Below, piece after piece: positions 27,804 through 38,328 of a DNA stretch of 64,000 nucleotides. The stretch's first letter is position 1, and the number at the start of each line of letters is the position of its first letter. The position numbers were made by a program, and so were the translations under genes. The stretch spans positions 3,906,001 to 3,970,000 of the forward strand of contig NZ_CP134053.1 in assembly GCF_031583065.1 (NCBI RefSeq). The letters are read 5' to 3'. Origin of the DNA: Streptomyces sp. CGMCC 4.7035 (GTDB lineage: Bacteria > Actinomycetota > Actinomycetes > Streptomycetales > Streptomycetaceae). The notes under the pieces are model-generated. The model saw only the letters and a program-made list of their open reading frames with translations, did not search any database and was not told the origin of the DNA.

Positions 27804-27813
27804 CGGGTAGCTT
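27784..27813 (+). promoter_or_regulatory. Promoter of furA-katG, probably leaderless
   Basis: TTGAAC (27784-27789), 18-base spacer, TAGCTT (27808-27813). Only seven bases separate the -10 from ATG 27821, so transcription should start at the initiation codon. Confidence 0.6.
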
Positions 27814-27820
27814 GGGCGCC

Positions 27821-28258
27821 ATGACCGCATCCCGGACTCCGACCACCGCCGAGGAGCTGCGCGGTGCCGGCCTGCGGGTGACGGCCGCTCGCGTCGCGTT
27901 GCTCGAAACCGTCCGGGGCGGTGACCACCTCGGCGTCGAGGCGATCGCCTCCGGGGTGCGTGACCGCGTAGGCCATATATCCCTTCAGGCCGTGTATGAG
28001 GCCCTCCACGCGCTCACCGCGGCGGGCCTCGTACGCCGCATCGAGCCGGCCGGTAGCCCGGCCCGGTTCGAGGGACGCGTCGGGGACAACCACCACCACA
28101 TCCTGTGCCGGTCGTGCGGTGCCGTCGCTGACGTCGACTGTGCGGTCGGTGAGGCCCCCTGCCTGACCGCGTCGGACGACCACGGCTACTCGATCGACGA
28201 GGCCGAGGTCATCTACTGGGGCCTGTGCCCCGACTGTTCCACCGCCCGTATTTCCTGA
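27821..28258 (+). CDS. furA: Fur-family redox/peroxide repressor, upstream of katG
   Basis: 145 aa from ATG 27821. The N-terminal winged helix is EELRGAGLRVTAARVALLET then LQAVYEALHALTAAGLVRRI. The C-terminal metal-binding dimer domain has DNHHHILCRSCGAVADVDC and ends with a second pair, LCPDCS, so a structural CxxC...CxxC zinc site is expected. The HHH cluster is the regulatory metal site. The gene is followed 39 bases later by katG; in Streptomyces and mycobacteria a Fur homologue in this position represses itself and the catalase-peroxidase and responds to redox state. The frame can extend nine bases upstream to a TTG, but that lies inside the promoter. Confidence 0.92.
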   Translation: MTASRTPTTAEELRGAGLRVTAARVALLETVRGGDHLGVEAIASGVRDRVGHISLQAVYEALHALTAAGLVRRIEPAGSPARFEGRVGDNHHHILCRSCGAVADVDCAVGEAPCLTASDDHGYSIDEAEVIYWGLCPDCSTARIS

Positions 28259-28276
28259 GCAGTGTGATCTCCCTAG

Positions 28277-30514
<2,238 letters not shown>

Positions 30515-30525
30515 GTCCGGTCAGT

Positions 30526-30563
30526 GACGTCCGGGTCGGCCCGCGCGGGCCGACCCGGACGTC
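30526..30563 (+). terminator. katG terminator
   Basis: A 38-base perfect palindrome: two 19-base arms with no spacer (centre at 30544/30545), starting 12 bases after the katG stop. It folds into a very GC-rich stem. Confidence 0.85.
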
Positions 30564-30690
30564 CTGCTTTCCGGATCGGCGCCGGCGACCTGCGCCCTCC
30601 GGCCTGCCCCGAGAAGACCCGACCCGCGGGGCGCGAGTGAGAAAATCCTGAGTGTGGCTGCCTAATGGAGGGGTGAGCTGGAGGGAAGCG

Positions 30691-31587
30691 GTGGATCTGG
30701 ACGCTGTCGCAGACGAGCTGTACGGCCTGCCGCCGAGCGAGTTCATCGCCACCCGGGACGAGCGTGCCAAGGCCGCCCGCGCCGCCGGGGACCAGGAGCT
30801 GGCCGACCGTATCCGGCGTCTGCGCCGCCCCACCCTGGCGGCGTGGGCCGGCAATCTGCTGGTGCGCGAGCGGCCGGAGGAGGCCAGGCGTCTCCTCCGG
30901 CTCGGGGAGGCGTTGCGCCAGGCACACCGGGATCTGGACGGCGAGCAGCTGCGGGAGCTGTCCGCGCAGCAACGACACGTGACCTTCACTCTGGCCCGGG
31001 AGGCCGGCACGCTGACCGCGCAGGCCGGGCAGCGCATCAGTGAAGACGCACAACGCGAGGTCCAAGAGACCCTCCATGCGGTCCTGGGCGACCCGGAGGC
31101 GGCCGGGGAGTGGGCCCAGGGGCGTTTGACCAAGCCGCTGAGCGCTCCGGTCGGCTTCCCCGCCCTCACCCGGGCGCCCGCGGCGCCTTCGGCTGCTCGC
31201 CGCGGCCCGAAGCCCGCCGGCCGGGTGGCCGACCTGGATGCCGCGCGCACCCGCCGCCGGGAGCAGCGGGAGCGGCTTGAGCAGGCCCGGCAGCGAGCCG
31301 CGGAAGCCGAGCGGGAGCTGCATGACCGCGAGGAGGAACTGGCAGCCGCGCAGGAGGAGCAGCGCCGCGTGAAGGCGCGGCAGCAGCAGGCGGAGCAGCG
31401 TGTCGCCGACCTGTCCCGGCAGCTGAAGGAAGCCGAGAGCGAGCAGCGCCAGGCCCGGGACGCCGCCCGGCACACCCACGAGCACACGAGGGACACCGAG
31501 GGTGCCGTGCGCGAAGCCCGGCGCCGGGCCAAGGATGCCGCCACACACGCCCGGCAGCTCGCCGAGCAGACGCGCCGCGAGTCGTGA
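30691..31587 (+). CDS. Conserved coiled-coil protein of unknown function
   Basis: 298 aa from GTG 30691, chosen over GTG 30652 because GGAGGG sits 5 bases upstream and the family seems to begin with DLDAVADELYGLPPSEF. The N-terminal part has RDERAKAARAAGDQELADRI and LRRPTLAAWAGNLLVRE, a short helical domain seen in many actinobacterial hypotheticals. From residue about 185 to the end it is a long charged coiled coil (QRERLEQARQRAAEAERELH and onward). No signal or membrane helix is present. Function unknown; it is the only gene between katG and the VOC gene. Confidence 0.82.
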   Translation: MDLDAVADELYGLPPSEFIATRDERAKAARAAGDQELADRIRRLRRPTLAAWAGNLLVRERPEEARRLLRLGEALRQAHRDLDGEQLRELSAQQRHVTFTLAREAGTLTAQAGQRISEDAQREVQETLHAVLGDPEAAGEWAQGRLTKPLSAPVGFPALTRAPAAPSAARRGPKPAGRVADLDAARTRRREQRERLEQARQRAAEAERELHDREEELAAAQEEQRRVKARQQQAEQRVADLSRQLKEAESEQRQARDAARHTHEHTRDTEGAVREARRRAKDAATHARQLAEQTRRES

Positions 31588-31626
31588 GCGAGAAGGACAG
31601 GGATCGGAGTCGGCTCGTGCGCTTGC

Positions 31627-32037
31627 CTAAGAGGGCAGGTTCAGCTGCCAGGAGACACCGAATCGGTCGTTCACCCAGCCGAATTTGGTACTGAAGCCGT
31701 AGGACCCCAGCGGCATCAGTTCCGCGCCGTGTTCGGCGAGGGCCGCGTAGAGGCGGTCGATCTCGGCTTCGTCCTCGCACTGCACATAGAGCGAGACGGC
31801 CGGAGTGAAACCGAAGTCGTGCTTCGTCGCACTGTCGATGCACATGAAGCGCTGGCCGGCGAGCGAGAACGTGGCGTGCTGCACGGTGCCCTCCTCGCCC
31901 GGTGCGTCGGCGCCGTAGCGGCTGACGTCGATGATCCCGGCGTCGTCGAAAAGCGAGGTGTAGAAGGTCATGGCTTCCTCGGCCTTCCCCTCGAACATCA
32001 AGAACGTCGTGATCTTCTGCGGTGTCGCGGTTGCCAT
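31627..32037 (-). CDS. VOC-superfamily (PhnB/3-demethylubiquinone-like) protein
   Basis: 136 aa from ATG 32037 (GGAG upstream). Single glyoxalase/dioxygenase-fold chain of the PhnB type: QKITTFLMFEGKAEEAMTFY, then LAGQRFMCIDSATKHDFGFT and a C-terminal FGWVNDRFGVSWQL. In this family metal ligands are often incomplete and substrates unknown. It stands alone, convergent with the coiled-coil gene. Confidence 0.88.
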   Translation of the reverse strand: MATATPQKITTFLMFEGKAEEAMTFYTSLFDDAGIIDVSRYGADAPGEEGTVQHATFSLAGQRFMCIDSATKHDFGFTPAVSLYVQCEDEAEIDRLYAALAEHGAELMPLGSYGFSTKFGWVNDRFGVSWQLNLPS

Positions 32038-32191
32038 CCTGGTCGCTCCTCGGAGTTTTGTCGGCTGTGCCAAGGCTGTACGACTTATGGAGAAATCGCA
32101 CAGGAGGCGCCAAAGGCAGACATCTCATGAGCAGCTCTACCAGCAAGCTCGATTACGGGAGCACAGGGCTCGACCGTACGGGTCAGGCCGC

Positions 32192-32308
32192 CGGCTGGCG
32201 GATGCGGGCTTCGAGGCCGTCGGCGTGGACCTGTCGGGCGGGATGGTCGCGCCGGCCCCCGAGCACGTGCCGGGCGCGGTGTTCGAGCAGCGGCTGCCCG
32301 GGCCGTCA
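32192..32308 (+). pseudogene. SAM methyltransferase fragment
   Basis: One frame reads RLADAGFEAVGVDLSGGMV followed by APAPEHVPGAVFEQ. This is the strand-helix-acidic-strand segment after motif I of class I SAM methyltransferases (LxxxGxxVxGVDxSxxMV). Neither motif I before it nor the rest of the fold after it is present. It lies in the 335-base gap between the VOC gene and the GAPDH gene, which holds nothing else recognisable except the hairpin. Confidence 0.5.
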
Positions 32309-32309
32309 T

Positions 32310-32338
32310 GCCGCCGATCAGGGGCCCTGGTCGGCGGC
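32310..32338 (-). terminator. Terminator of the long GAPDH gene
   Basis: Arms GCCGCCGA (32310-32317) and TCGGCGGC (32331-32338) enclose a second inverted core, CAGGGGCCCTG, giving a nearly continuous 29-base palindrome. It is 35-63 bases past the gene's stop on the minus strand. Confidence 0.6.
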
Positions 32339-32372
32339 ATCACGCGTGGTGCCCTTACCGCAGGTCCCGGCT

Positions 32373-33818
32373 TCAGACCGCCGGGGCCGGGTAGGTCGGG
32401 TACTCCACGCCCGAGACGTGCTGGACGACGCGGATGACCTGGCAGGAGTAGCCGAACTCGTTGTCGTACCAGAGGTAGAGGATCGCGTTGTCCCCGTCGA
32501 CCTTGGTGGCGCCGGCGTCGACGATCGAGGCGTGGCGCGAGCCGATGAAGTCGCTGGAGACCGCGTCGGGGGCCGTGGTGAAGTCGATCTGGCGCTTGAG
32601 CGGGGACGTCAGCGAGACGTTGCGGAGGTAGTCGAGGACCTCCTCGCGGGTGGTCTCACGGCCGAGCCGCAGGCTGAGGATCGCGATCGAGACGTCCGGC
32701 ACCGGGACCCGGATCGAACTGCCGGTGATCGGCGCCTTGAGGTCCGGCAGCGCCTTGGCGACGGCGGAGGCGGCGCCGGTCTCGGTGATGACCATGTTGA
32801 GCGGCGCCGAGCGGCCGCGACGGTCGGCCTTGTGGTAATTGTCCAGCAGGTTCTGGTCGTTGGTGAACGAGTGGACGGTCTCCACGTGGCCGCGCAGCAC
32901 ACCGTACTCGTCGGCCATCGCCTTCAGCGGCGGGACGATCGCGTTGGTGGTGCAGGACGCGCAGGACAGGATCTGCTCGTCCGGCTTGATCATGTCGTGG
33001 TTGACACCGTGCACGATGTTCGGGACGTCGCCCTTGCCGGGCGCGGTCAGGACGACCTTGTCGATGCCCGGGCGCAGGTGCTGCGAGAGGCCCTCGCGGT
33101 CGCGCCACTTCCCGGTGTTGTCGATGAGGATGGCGTTCTTGATGCCGTACGCCGTGTAGTCGACCTCCGACGGGTCACCGGCGTAGATCACCTTGATCTC
33201 GTTGCCGTTGGCGACGATCGTGCTGTTCGCCTCGTCGACGGTGATCGTGCCCTGGAACTGGCCGTGGATGGAGTCGCGGCGCAGCAGCGAGGCCCGCTTG
33301 ACCAGGTCCTGCTCGCCGCCCCCGCGGACGACGATGGCGCGCAGCCGCAGGCCGTTGCCCGAGCCGGACTTCTCGATGAGCAGGCGGGCCACGAGGCGGC
33401 CGATGCGGCCGAAGCCGTAGAGCACGACGTCGCGCCCCTCGCCGCGCTCGATCTTGTTGGCGCCCGTGGCGCCGGCGACGGCCTCGGCGGTGAACGCGTC
33501 CACCTTGAGACCACGGTCGTCGGCCTTGTACGTCGCGGCGAGCATGCCGATGTCGATCTGGGAGGGGCCGAGGTCGAGCGCGGTGAGAGCCCGCAGGAAC
33601 GGCAGGGTGTCGGTGACCGAGAGTTCCTCCCCGGCGATCTGCCGGGCGAATCGGTGGGTCTTGAGGATGCTGACCACCGACTTGTTCACCAAGGAGCGGC
33701 TGTGCAGCAGGACCGTGACGTCCCGCTCCCGGTGCAGCTTCCCGATGATCGGGATCATCGACTCCGCGATCTCCTCGCGGTTCTTCCAGTTGGTGAACGA
33801 GTCCTCGTTGACAGTCAC
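32373..33818 (-). CDS. Long-form glyceraldehyde-3-phosphate dehydrogenase
   Basis: 481 aa from GTG 33818. The first ~125 residues form an extra helical domain (NWKNREEIAESMIPIIGKLH, then LHSRSLVNKSVVSILKTHRF). The GAPDH core then starts VVLYGFGRIGRLVARLLIE, with the catalytic SCASCTTNAIVPP (Cys about 289) and the terminal LWYDNEFGYSCQVIRVVQH. This N-extended type is known from actinobacteria and some other bacteria and is distinct from the short enzyme at 1377. The cofactor preference and physiological direction are not readable from sequence. It is a single gene with its own terminator. Confidence 0.9.
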   Translation of the reverse strand: MTVNEDSFTNWKNREEIAESMIPIIGKLHRERDVTVLLHSRSLVNKSVVSILKTHRFARQIAGEELSVTDTLPFLRALTALDLGPSQIDIGMLAATYKADDRGLKVDAFTAEAVAGATGANKIERGEGRDVVLYGFGRIGRLVARLLIEKSGSGNGLRLRAIVVRGGGEQDLVKRASLLRRDSIHGQFQGTITVDEANSTIVANGNEIKVIYAGDPSEVDYTAYGIKNAILIDNTGKWRDREGLSQHLRPGIDKVVLTAPGKGDVPNIVHGVNHDMIKPDEQILSCASCTTNAIVPPLKAMADEYGVLRGHVETVHSFTNDQNLLDNYHKADRRGRSAPLNMVITETGAASAVAKALPDLKAPITGSSIRVPVPDVSIAILSLRLGRETTREEVLDYLRNVSLTSPLKRQIDFTTAPDAVSSDFIGSRHASIVDAGATKVDGDNAILYLWYDNEFGYSCQVIRVVQHVSGVEYPTYPAPAV

Positions 33819-33951
33819 AGATCCATCTTTCGAGCTAGGTGGCGCTCATATGCTAACCCCCTGCCTGGATCACGCCCGTCCCGGTACCTCCTCCTCACGA
33901 GGACCGCGACGGGTTGTCCCACCAGTCCCCACGTACGCCGGCGAACTGCCC

Positions 33952-33957
33952 TAGGGT
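33952..33957 (+). promoter_or_regulatory. -10 element (TAGGGT) of the gene at 33966
   Basis: TAGGGT matches the Streptomyces TAGRRT -10 and is followed eight bases later by the GTG start, suggesting a leaderless transcript. No convincing -35 is seen. Confidence 0.45.
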
Positions 33958-33965
33958 GTCGTCGC

Positions 33966-34493
33966 GTGACCACCGAACCCGTGCCCACGCCAGAGACCAC
34001 CTTCCCTTCCTCCACAGGTCGCACCTCGCTCGTGGCTCTGGGCTCGATCGTGTTCGTGGCGCTGGGCGTCTGGCTGCTGATCGAACACGCCACGTTGAAG
34101 GCCACACTCGGGGGCGCGGCCGCCGTGCTGTTCTTCGGCTTGTGCGCCTGCCTGACGATCGGTCGCCTCCTGCGGCGGCGGCCCGAACTGGTGCTCACCG
34201 CCGAGGGCCTGACCCATGTGATGCTCGGATCGATCCGCTGGCCGGAGATCGCCGCGGTCGGGATCCGGGAGATCAAGGTCCGTACCGGCTCCCAGCGAGT
34301 GATCGAGCTGGTGCTCCACGACCCGGCCGCCTACCTGGCACGGGCACCCCGAATGGCTCGCATCGCCGGCAAGGCCAACCTGCGCCTGGGCTACAGCCCC
34401 GCCACCATCTCCGCGATCACGCTCCCGGTGGACTTGGACGGGGTGGTGGCGGCCATGCGGCGCCACCACCCCGGGCTGACGATCAGACGGTAG
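33966..34493 (+). CDS. STM3941-like small membrane protein
   Basis: 175 aa from GTG 33966. Two membrane helices near the N-terminus (SLVALGSIVFVALGVWLLI and ATLGGAAAVLFFGLCACLTI) are followed by a basic loop RLLRRRPE and a PH-like cytosolic domain (LVLTAEGLTHVMLGSIRWPE, then TISAITLPVDLDGVVAAM). This architecture matches the STM3941 family of unknown function. It has no obvious operon partner, lying between divergent GAPDH and a convergent two-component system. Confidence 0.8.
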   Translation: MTTEPVPTPETTFPSSTGRTSLVALGSIVFVALGVWLLIEHATLKATLGGAAAVLFFGLCACLTIGRLLRRRPELVLTAEGLTHVMLGSIRWPEIAAVGIREIKVRTGSQRVIELVLHDPAAYLARAPRMARIAGKANLRLGYSPATISAITLPVDLDGVVAAMRRHHPGLTIRR

Positions 34494-34558
34494 GCGCGCA
34501 CCCTGATCGTTCCCGGCGGCACCACATATGCCGGGAGCCCGTCGGAGAGCGGCATCAG

Positions 34559-35287
34559 TCAGGGTAGGCGACGCTCGTCCTGTGGCGACTTGGCTGTCCG
34601 GCGGTCGGAGGGTGTGCGCGGGGAATGCGACCGCTGTGGTCGGTCGAGGTCGAGGAGTCCCCTGCGGACGGCCTCGGACACGGCTGCCGCCCTGTTCTCG
34701 ACCTTCAGCTTCCGGTAGATCCGCACCAGGTGTGTCTTGACGGTCGCCTCGCTGAGGAAGAGGGACTGCGCGATGGCGCGGTTGCTGTGGCCTTGTGCCA
34801 TCAGTTGCACGACCTCTATCTCCCGCCCGGTCAGATCGTGCTCCGGACGGACCACTTGGCCGACGAGTTCGGCGACGACCTCGGGGGCAAGGGCCATGCT
34901 GCCGGTGGCCGCGCCGCGAACCGCCCGGAAGAGTTCCTCGGGAGGTCCCGCCTTCAGTACGTAGCCGCGTGCGCCCGACTCCAGCGCGCGTACGACATCG
35001 GTACGACCGGAGTAGCTGGTCAGCATCAGCACGGGTATGTCCGGCGCCTCGGCGGCGAGTCTGCGGGCCGCCTCGACTCCGTCGATCCCCGCCCCCGGGC
35101 CGGCGAACCGCAGGTCCATCAGCACGACATCGGGCGTCAGCCGGACGGCGAGCCGCACGGCTTCCTCGCCGCTCCCCGCCTCCGCGATCACGGCGAGATC
35201 CGGTTCGCCGTCCAGCAGGGCCCGCAGCCCGGCCCGTACCACGGCGTGGTCGTCCGCGATCAGCAGGCGGACCGGCGGGGCGGTCAT
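34559..35287 (-). CDS. NarL/LuxR-type response regulator
   Basis: 242 aa. Receiver domain at residues 6-125: LLIADDHAVVRAGLRALLDG, phospho-Asp58 in DVVLMDLRF, then VLMLTSYS and the conserved Lys in GYVLKAG. LuxR helix-turn-helix at about 150-212: LTGREIEVVQLMAQGHSNRA, then LFLSEATVKTHLVRIYRKL. A disordered, basic tail of about 25 residues follows. The start overlaps the histidine kinase stop by 4 bases, so the pair is one operon. Confidence 0.95.
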   Translation of the reverse strand: MTAPPVRLLIADDHAVVRAGLRALLDGEPDLAVIAEAGSGEEAVRLAVRLTPDVVLMDLRFAGPGAGIDGVEAARRLAAEAPDIPVLMLTSYSGRTDVVRALESGARGYVLKAGPPEELFRAVRGAATGSMALAPEVVAELVGQVVRPEHDLTGREIEVVQLMAQGHSNRAIAQSLFLSEATVKTHLVRIYRKLKVENRAAAVSEAVRRGLLDLDRPQRSHSPRTPSDRRTAKSPQDERRLP

Positions 35288-36540
35288 CCGGCGGTCGCCG
35301 AGCTCATGGGCGCGAGCGGGCGGGACGCCGGACGTGCGGGCACCACGGCCCGGACCCGGGTGCCGCGGCCCGGTGCGCTGGTGACCCGCAGATCACCACC
35401 GCATTCGCGCAGGCGAGCCCGGGCGGCGGGGAGACCGAAGCCGCGGCTCGGCCGGGTCGCCGCCCGGGCCTCGGCGGGGTCGAATCCGACGCCGTCGTCG
35501 CGCACTTCGAGTTCGACCCGGTCTGCCTGGTGGTGGAGGGTGACCAGCACGTTCACCGCGTGCGCGTGCTCGCGCACGTTCGCCAGCGTGCTCTGCGCGA
35601 CGCGGAAGAGGGTGGCGGCGGCCTGCTCGTCCATCACCGGGCGACCGTCTCCCACGGAGCGGAAGCGCACCTGCGCCGCGGTCCCGTCCTTCCCGGTCTG
35701 GGCGCACAACAGGCGCAGCGAGCCCTCGAGCCCGGCCTCGGCGACGGCGGACGGGGTCAGGCCCTCGATGATCCGGCGGGTCTCGGCGAGATTGGCGTCC
35801 AGACCGTCGGCGACCGCACGGATGCGGGTGCGGGCCACGTGGGGCCGCTGTTCCCAGTCCCGCTCGGCCGCTTGGAGCAGCATCAGGCTGCCGGCGAGTT
35901 CCTGGGCCAGGGTGTCGTGCAGGTCCCGGGCGATCCGCGTGCGCTCCGCCAGCATGCCTGCCAGGCGCTGCTGCTCCGCCAGGACGTCGCGCGTACTGCG
36001 CAACTGCTCCACCAGGCGCTGGCGTTCGGTGGCGTCCCGCTGCTGCGCGCGGTAGAGGGCCACGGTGCCCCAGACGGCCGCCACGGGAACGAGCGCCATC
36101 TCCGGGTCGAACCGGCCGGTGGTCCGGATCAGCTGCCCGCCCAGGACCACGGTGATCGCGGCCACCGCGACGGCGGCCCAACGCCGGCCGAGGGCACGCA
36201 GCGCGGCACAGGCCAGCGGTACGCCGCACCAGGCGTACGCGGTGGTCAGCGGTGCCGGAGCGAGGAGCACGAGGACGCACCAGAGGAGGAGCAGCACCAG
36301 GACCCAGGCGTGACGGCCGATCCGACCGAGGCGGTGCCACAGCGCCATCCCGGCCGCGTACACCACAGCCAGCAGCCCGCTGACGGCGACCATGTCCCAG
36401 CACAGCGGACTGCGCAGATGGACGAGCCGCACGACGGCGGCACCCACGACAAGGAAGAAGACGAGGTGCGGGACGCGTTCGAGGGCGAACCGGGTGCCGC
36501 GGACCGTCGGTGGTGTGTGGGCGGCAGCGCGGTCGGGCAC
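35284..36540 (-). CDS. Membrane sensor histidine kinase (HisKA_3 type)
   Basis: 418 aa. The N-terminal half has about five to six membrane helices (residues 24-165: HLVFFLVVGAAVVRLV, MVAVSGLLAVVYAAGMALWH, AWVLVLLLLWCVLVLLAP and others). A coiled coil leads to the dimerisation/phosphoacceptor block ERTRIARDLHDTLAQEL with His208. The ATP-binding domain shows LFRVAQSTLANVREHA (N box), VRDDGVGFDP (G1) and RGFGLPAARARLRECGG (G2). There is no large extracellular sensor, so it probably senses within the membrane. Its partner is the overlapping response regulator; targets are unknown. Confidence 0.94.
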   Translation of the reverse strand: MPDRAAAHTPPTVRGTRFALERVPHLVFFLVVGAAVVRLVHLRSPLCWDMVAVSGLLAVVYAAGMALWHRLGRIGRHAWVLVLLLLWCVLVLLAPAPLTTAYAWCGVPLACAALRALGRRWAAVAVAAITVVLGGQLIRTTGRFDPEMALVPVAAVWGTVALYRAQQRDATERQRLVEQLRSTRDVLAEQQRLAGMLAERTRIARDLHDTLAQELAGSLMLLQAAERDWEQRPHVARTRIRAVADGLDANLAETRRIIEGLTPSAVAEAGLEGSLRLLCAQTGKDGTAAQVRFRSVGDGRPVMDEQAAATLFRVAQSTLANVREHAHAVNVLVTLHHQADRVELEVRDDGVGFDPAEARAATRPSRGFGLPAARARLRECGGDLRVTSAPGRGTRVRAVVPARPASRPLAPMSSATAG

Positions 36541-36669
36541 GGCAGATCCCCCTCGACGGACTGATCCACTCGGACAGGGCGTCCGAGTCTATCCGCGGTC
36601 TGTATGACCCATGTGAAGAGCGGGGCCGCCGGCCGGGAGGGGGAGTGGGGCCGGCAGCCCCTTCGGCGG

Positions 36670-37809
36670 CTACGCGCCCGGGTGCAGGCCGAGCCGGCCG
36701 GGCGTGGGGTCGCCCTTCACCTCGCCGAAGTACAGGGCGAAGGTCTGCTTCCAGCGCTCCACCGCCGCGCGGTCGGCCATGAAACGGGGAAACCCGTCGA
36801 CGTGAGCGTCGGGGTACTCCCAGATGGGCTTCAGGCCCGCCGGAGGAGTGACGTCGGTGCGCACGGACCAGCCGTTGAAGGACGCCTGCTGCTGGGAGAG
36901 TGACAGCTGCCAGTTGAGGTAGAGCTTGGCCGCGGTGGGGTTGGCGGCCTGCTTGAGGATCGCGGCGCGCTGGCCCCAGGCCATGAACGGGTGGCCGTCG
37001 GGAAGGACCCACTTCACGGGTGTCGACGTGAGAGGTGAGCCCGAACCGCCGACGCCGATCGCCTTCTGCCCGCCGCGGACCGCTTCGCCGGGGGAGTTGC
37101 TGCCCCGCGCGAACCGCACGTCCTGGGCGGCGAGAGCGGCCACCCAGTCCCAGCCGTACCGCTGGGCGTACAGCGAGTAGAGGTAGAGGACCGCGTCGTC
37201 GTCGTGCGGGTACGACGAGGCGATCTTCCCCTTCCACTTCGGGTCGACCAGATCGAGCGGGCTGTGCGGCGCGTCCGAACCGACCGCCGCGACGCCGTAC
37301 ATGAAGCTGAAGGCGATCGCCGCGATGGCGACCCAGGCGCCCTGCGGGTCCTTGAAGCCGTCGTGGACCTGAGAGAACCCGGCTGGCTTGTAGCGCAGCA
37401 GCCGGCCCTGCTCCTTCCAGCGCGTGAAGTCCTGGAGAGTCTGCAACTGTACGACGTCGGGGACGAGGGTGCCGGTCGCGAACTGGTTGTCCACGCGGAC
37501 GTCGTGGTACTTGCTGTAGTCGACGATGAGCGTCAGGTCGATGTCGGGGAAGCGCTTCAGGAAGGCCGCCTTGGTGCCGTCCTGCTGGGTCGGGGTGTCG
37601 CCGCCGGCGTAGATGACGAGCTTGCCGCCTTCCGCGAGGGCGGCCTCGTACAGCTCGTCGAGCGTCCTGGTCTCCTCGGCCCCGGCGGTGCTGCGGGACG
37701 TGGCGGGGGAGGCGGCTGCCGGGGTCGCGTTCGCACCGAGCGCGCCGAGACCGAAGGCGGCACCGGCGCCGGTGGCGAGAACACGTCGTCTGCTGAGGAA
37801 GCTGGACAC
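36670..37809 (-). CDS. Tat-exported ABC transporter substrate-binding protein, without its transporter
   Basis: 379 aa from GTG 37809. The Tat signal is SRRRVLATGAGAAFGLGAL followed by Ala-rich cleavage. The mature part looks like a periplasmic-binding protein of the iron(III)/polyamine/thiamine-type cluster: EAALAEGGKLVIYAGGDTPT, DYSKYHDVRVDNQFATG, LLRYKPAGFSQVHDGFKDPQ, DPKWKGKIASSYPHDDDAV. No permease or ATPase gene is adjacent. Downstream is the two-component system, upstream a long palindrome and the nar ruins. The ligand is unknown. Confidence 0.85.
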   Translation of the reverse strand: MSSFLSRRRVLATGAGAAFGLGALGANATPAAASPATSRSTAGAEETRTLDELYEAALAEGGKLVIYAGGDTPTQQDGTKAAFLKRFPDIDLTLIVDYSKYHDVRVDNQFATGTLVPDVVQLQTLQDFTRWKEQGRLLRYKPAGFSQVHDGFKDPQGAWVAIAAIAFSFMYGVAAVGSDAPHSPLDLVDPKWKGKIASSYPHDDDAVLYLYSLYAQRYGWDWVAALAAQDVRFARGSNSPGEAVRGGQKAIGVGGSGSPLTSTPVKWVLPDGHPFMAWGQRAAILKQAANPTAAKLYLNWQLSLSQQQASFNGWSVRTDVTPPAGLKPIWEYPDAHVDGFPRFMADRAAVERWKQTFALYFGEVKGDPTPGRLGLHPGA

Positions 37810-37937
37810 GCTGCGGAGACCTCTCTGATGGGGGTGACGTACATGGGCCCCGGCGCCATGGGCGGTGTCCATTCTGGTTGCGCCGGCAACTCCTCGCGTC
37901 AGCCCGACGGAGCGAGGCAGGTGCTCGAGTTGTAAGC

Positions 37938-37963
37938 GGCGTTCAACCGAACGGTTGAACGCC
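37938..37963. promoter_or_regulatory. 26-bp palindrome (TetR-type operator or terminator)
   Basis: GGCGTTCAACCG (37938-37949) and its exact complement CGGTTGAACGCC (37952-37963) flank AA. The core GTTCAACCGAACGGTTGAAC has the look of a TetR-family operator. It lies 129 bases upstream of the substrate-binding protein start and touches the stop of the narI fossil. No TetR gene is present in the window, so alternatives are a nar terminator or a site for a distant regulator. Confidence 0.55.
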
Positions 37964-38328
37964 TATCCGCCCTGGGGGCTCGTCCGGCGCCGGTAGACCA
38001 GGTAGGGGCGGGCGAGGTAGCCGATGGGGGCGCTCCAGACGTGGACGAGGCGGGTGAAGGGCCAGGCCGCGAAGAGGAGGCAGGCGGTGAGGGCGTGGAG
38101 TCGGAAGAGCAGGGGGCGTCGGAGATCGCCCCGGGGTGGGGCCGGAGGGTGAAGACGCCGCGGAACCAGACGGAGATGGTCTCGCGGTAGCCGTAGCTGG
38201 GGCCGAACACGTTGTGGGCGGTGGTGGCGCTGATGCCGAGGAGCACGGTGGCCGCCAGGAGCGGGAAGAGCACCTTGTCGCTGCGGTCGGTGCCGAGCCG
38301 GATCGTCCGCGTCAGCAGTCGGCGGTCG
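37963..38328 (-). pseudogene. narI: narI (nitrate reductase gamma), C-terminal half, frameshifted
   Basis: Minus-strand reading gives RRLLTRTIRLGTDRSDK, then TTAHNVFGPSYGYRETISVW and FRGVFTLRPHP, typical of the NarI di-haem membrane subunit. Near 38120 a one-base loss in a C-run shifts the frame. The correct continuation is LLFRLHALTACLLFAAWPFT, then RLVHVWSAPIGYLARPYLVY ending at TAG 37963. The first two helices are missing. Confidence 0.8.

Noticed and set aside
27291..27820. c-di-AMP (ydaO) type riboswitch before the secreted CAP gene
   Set aside because: Leader of a suitable gene class, but none of the conserved riboswitch blocks is recognisable and the predicted leader is under 100 bases.
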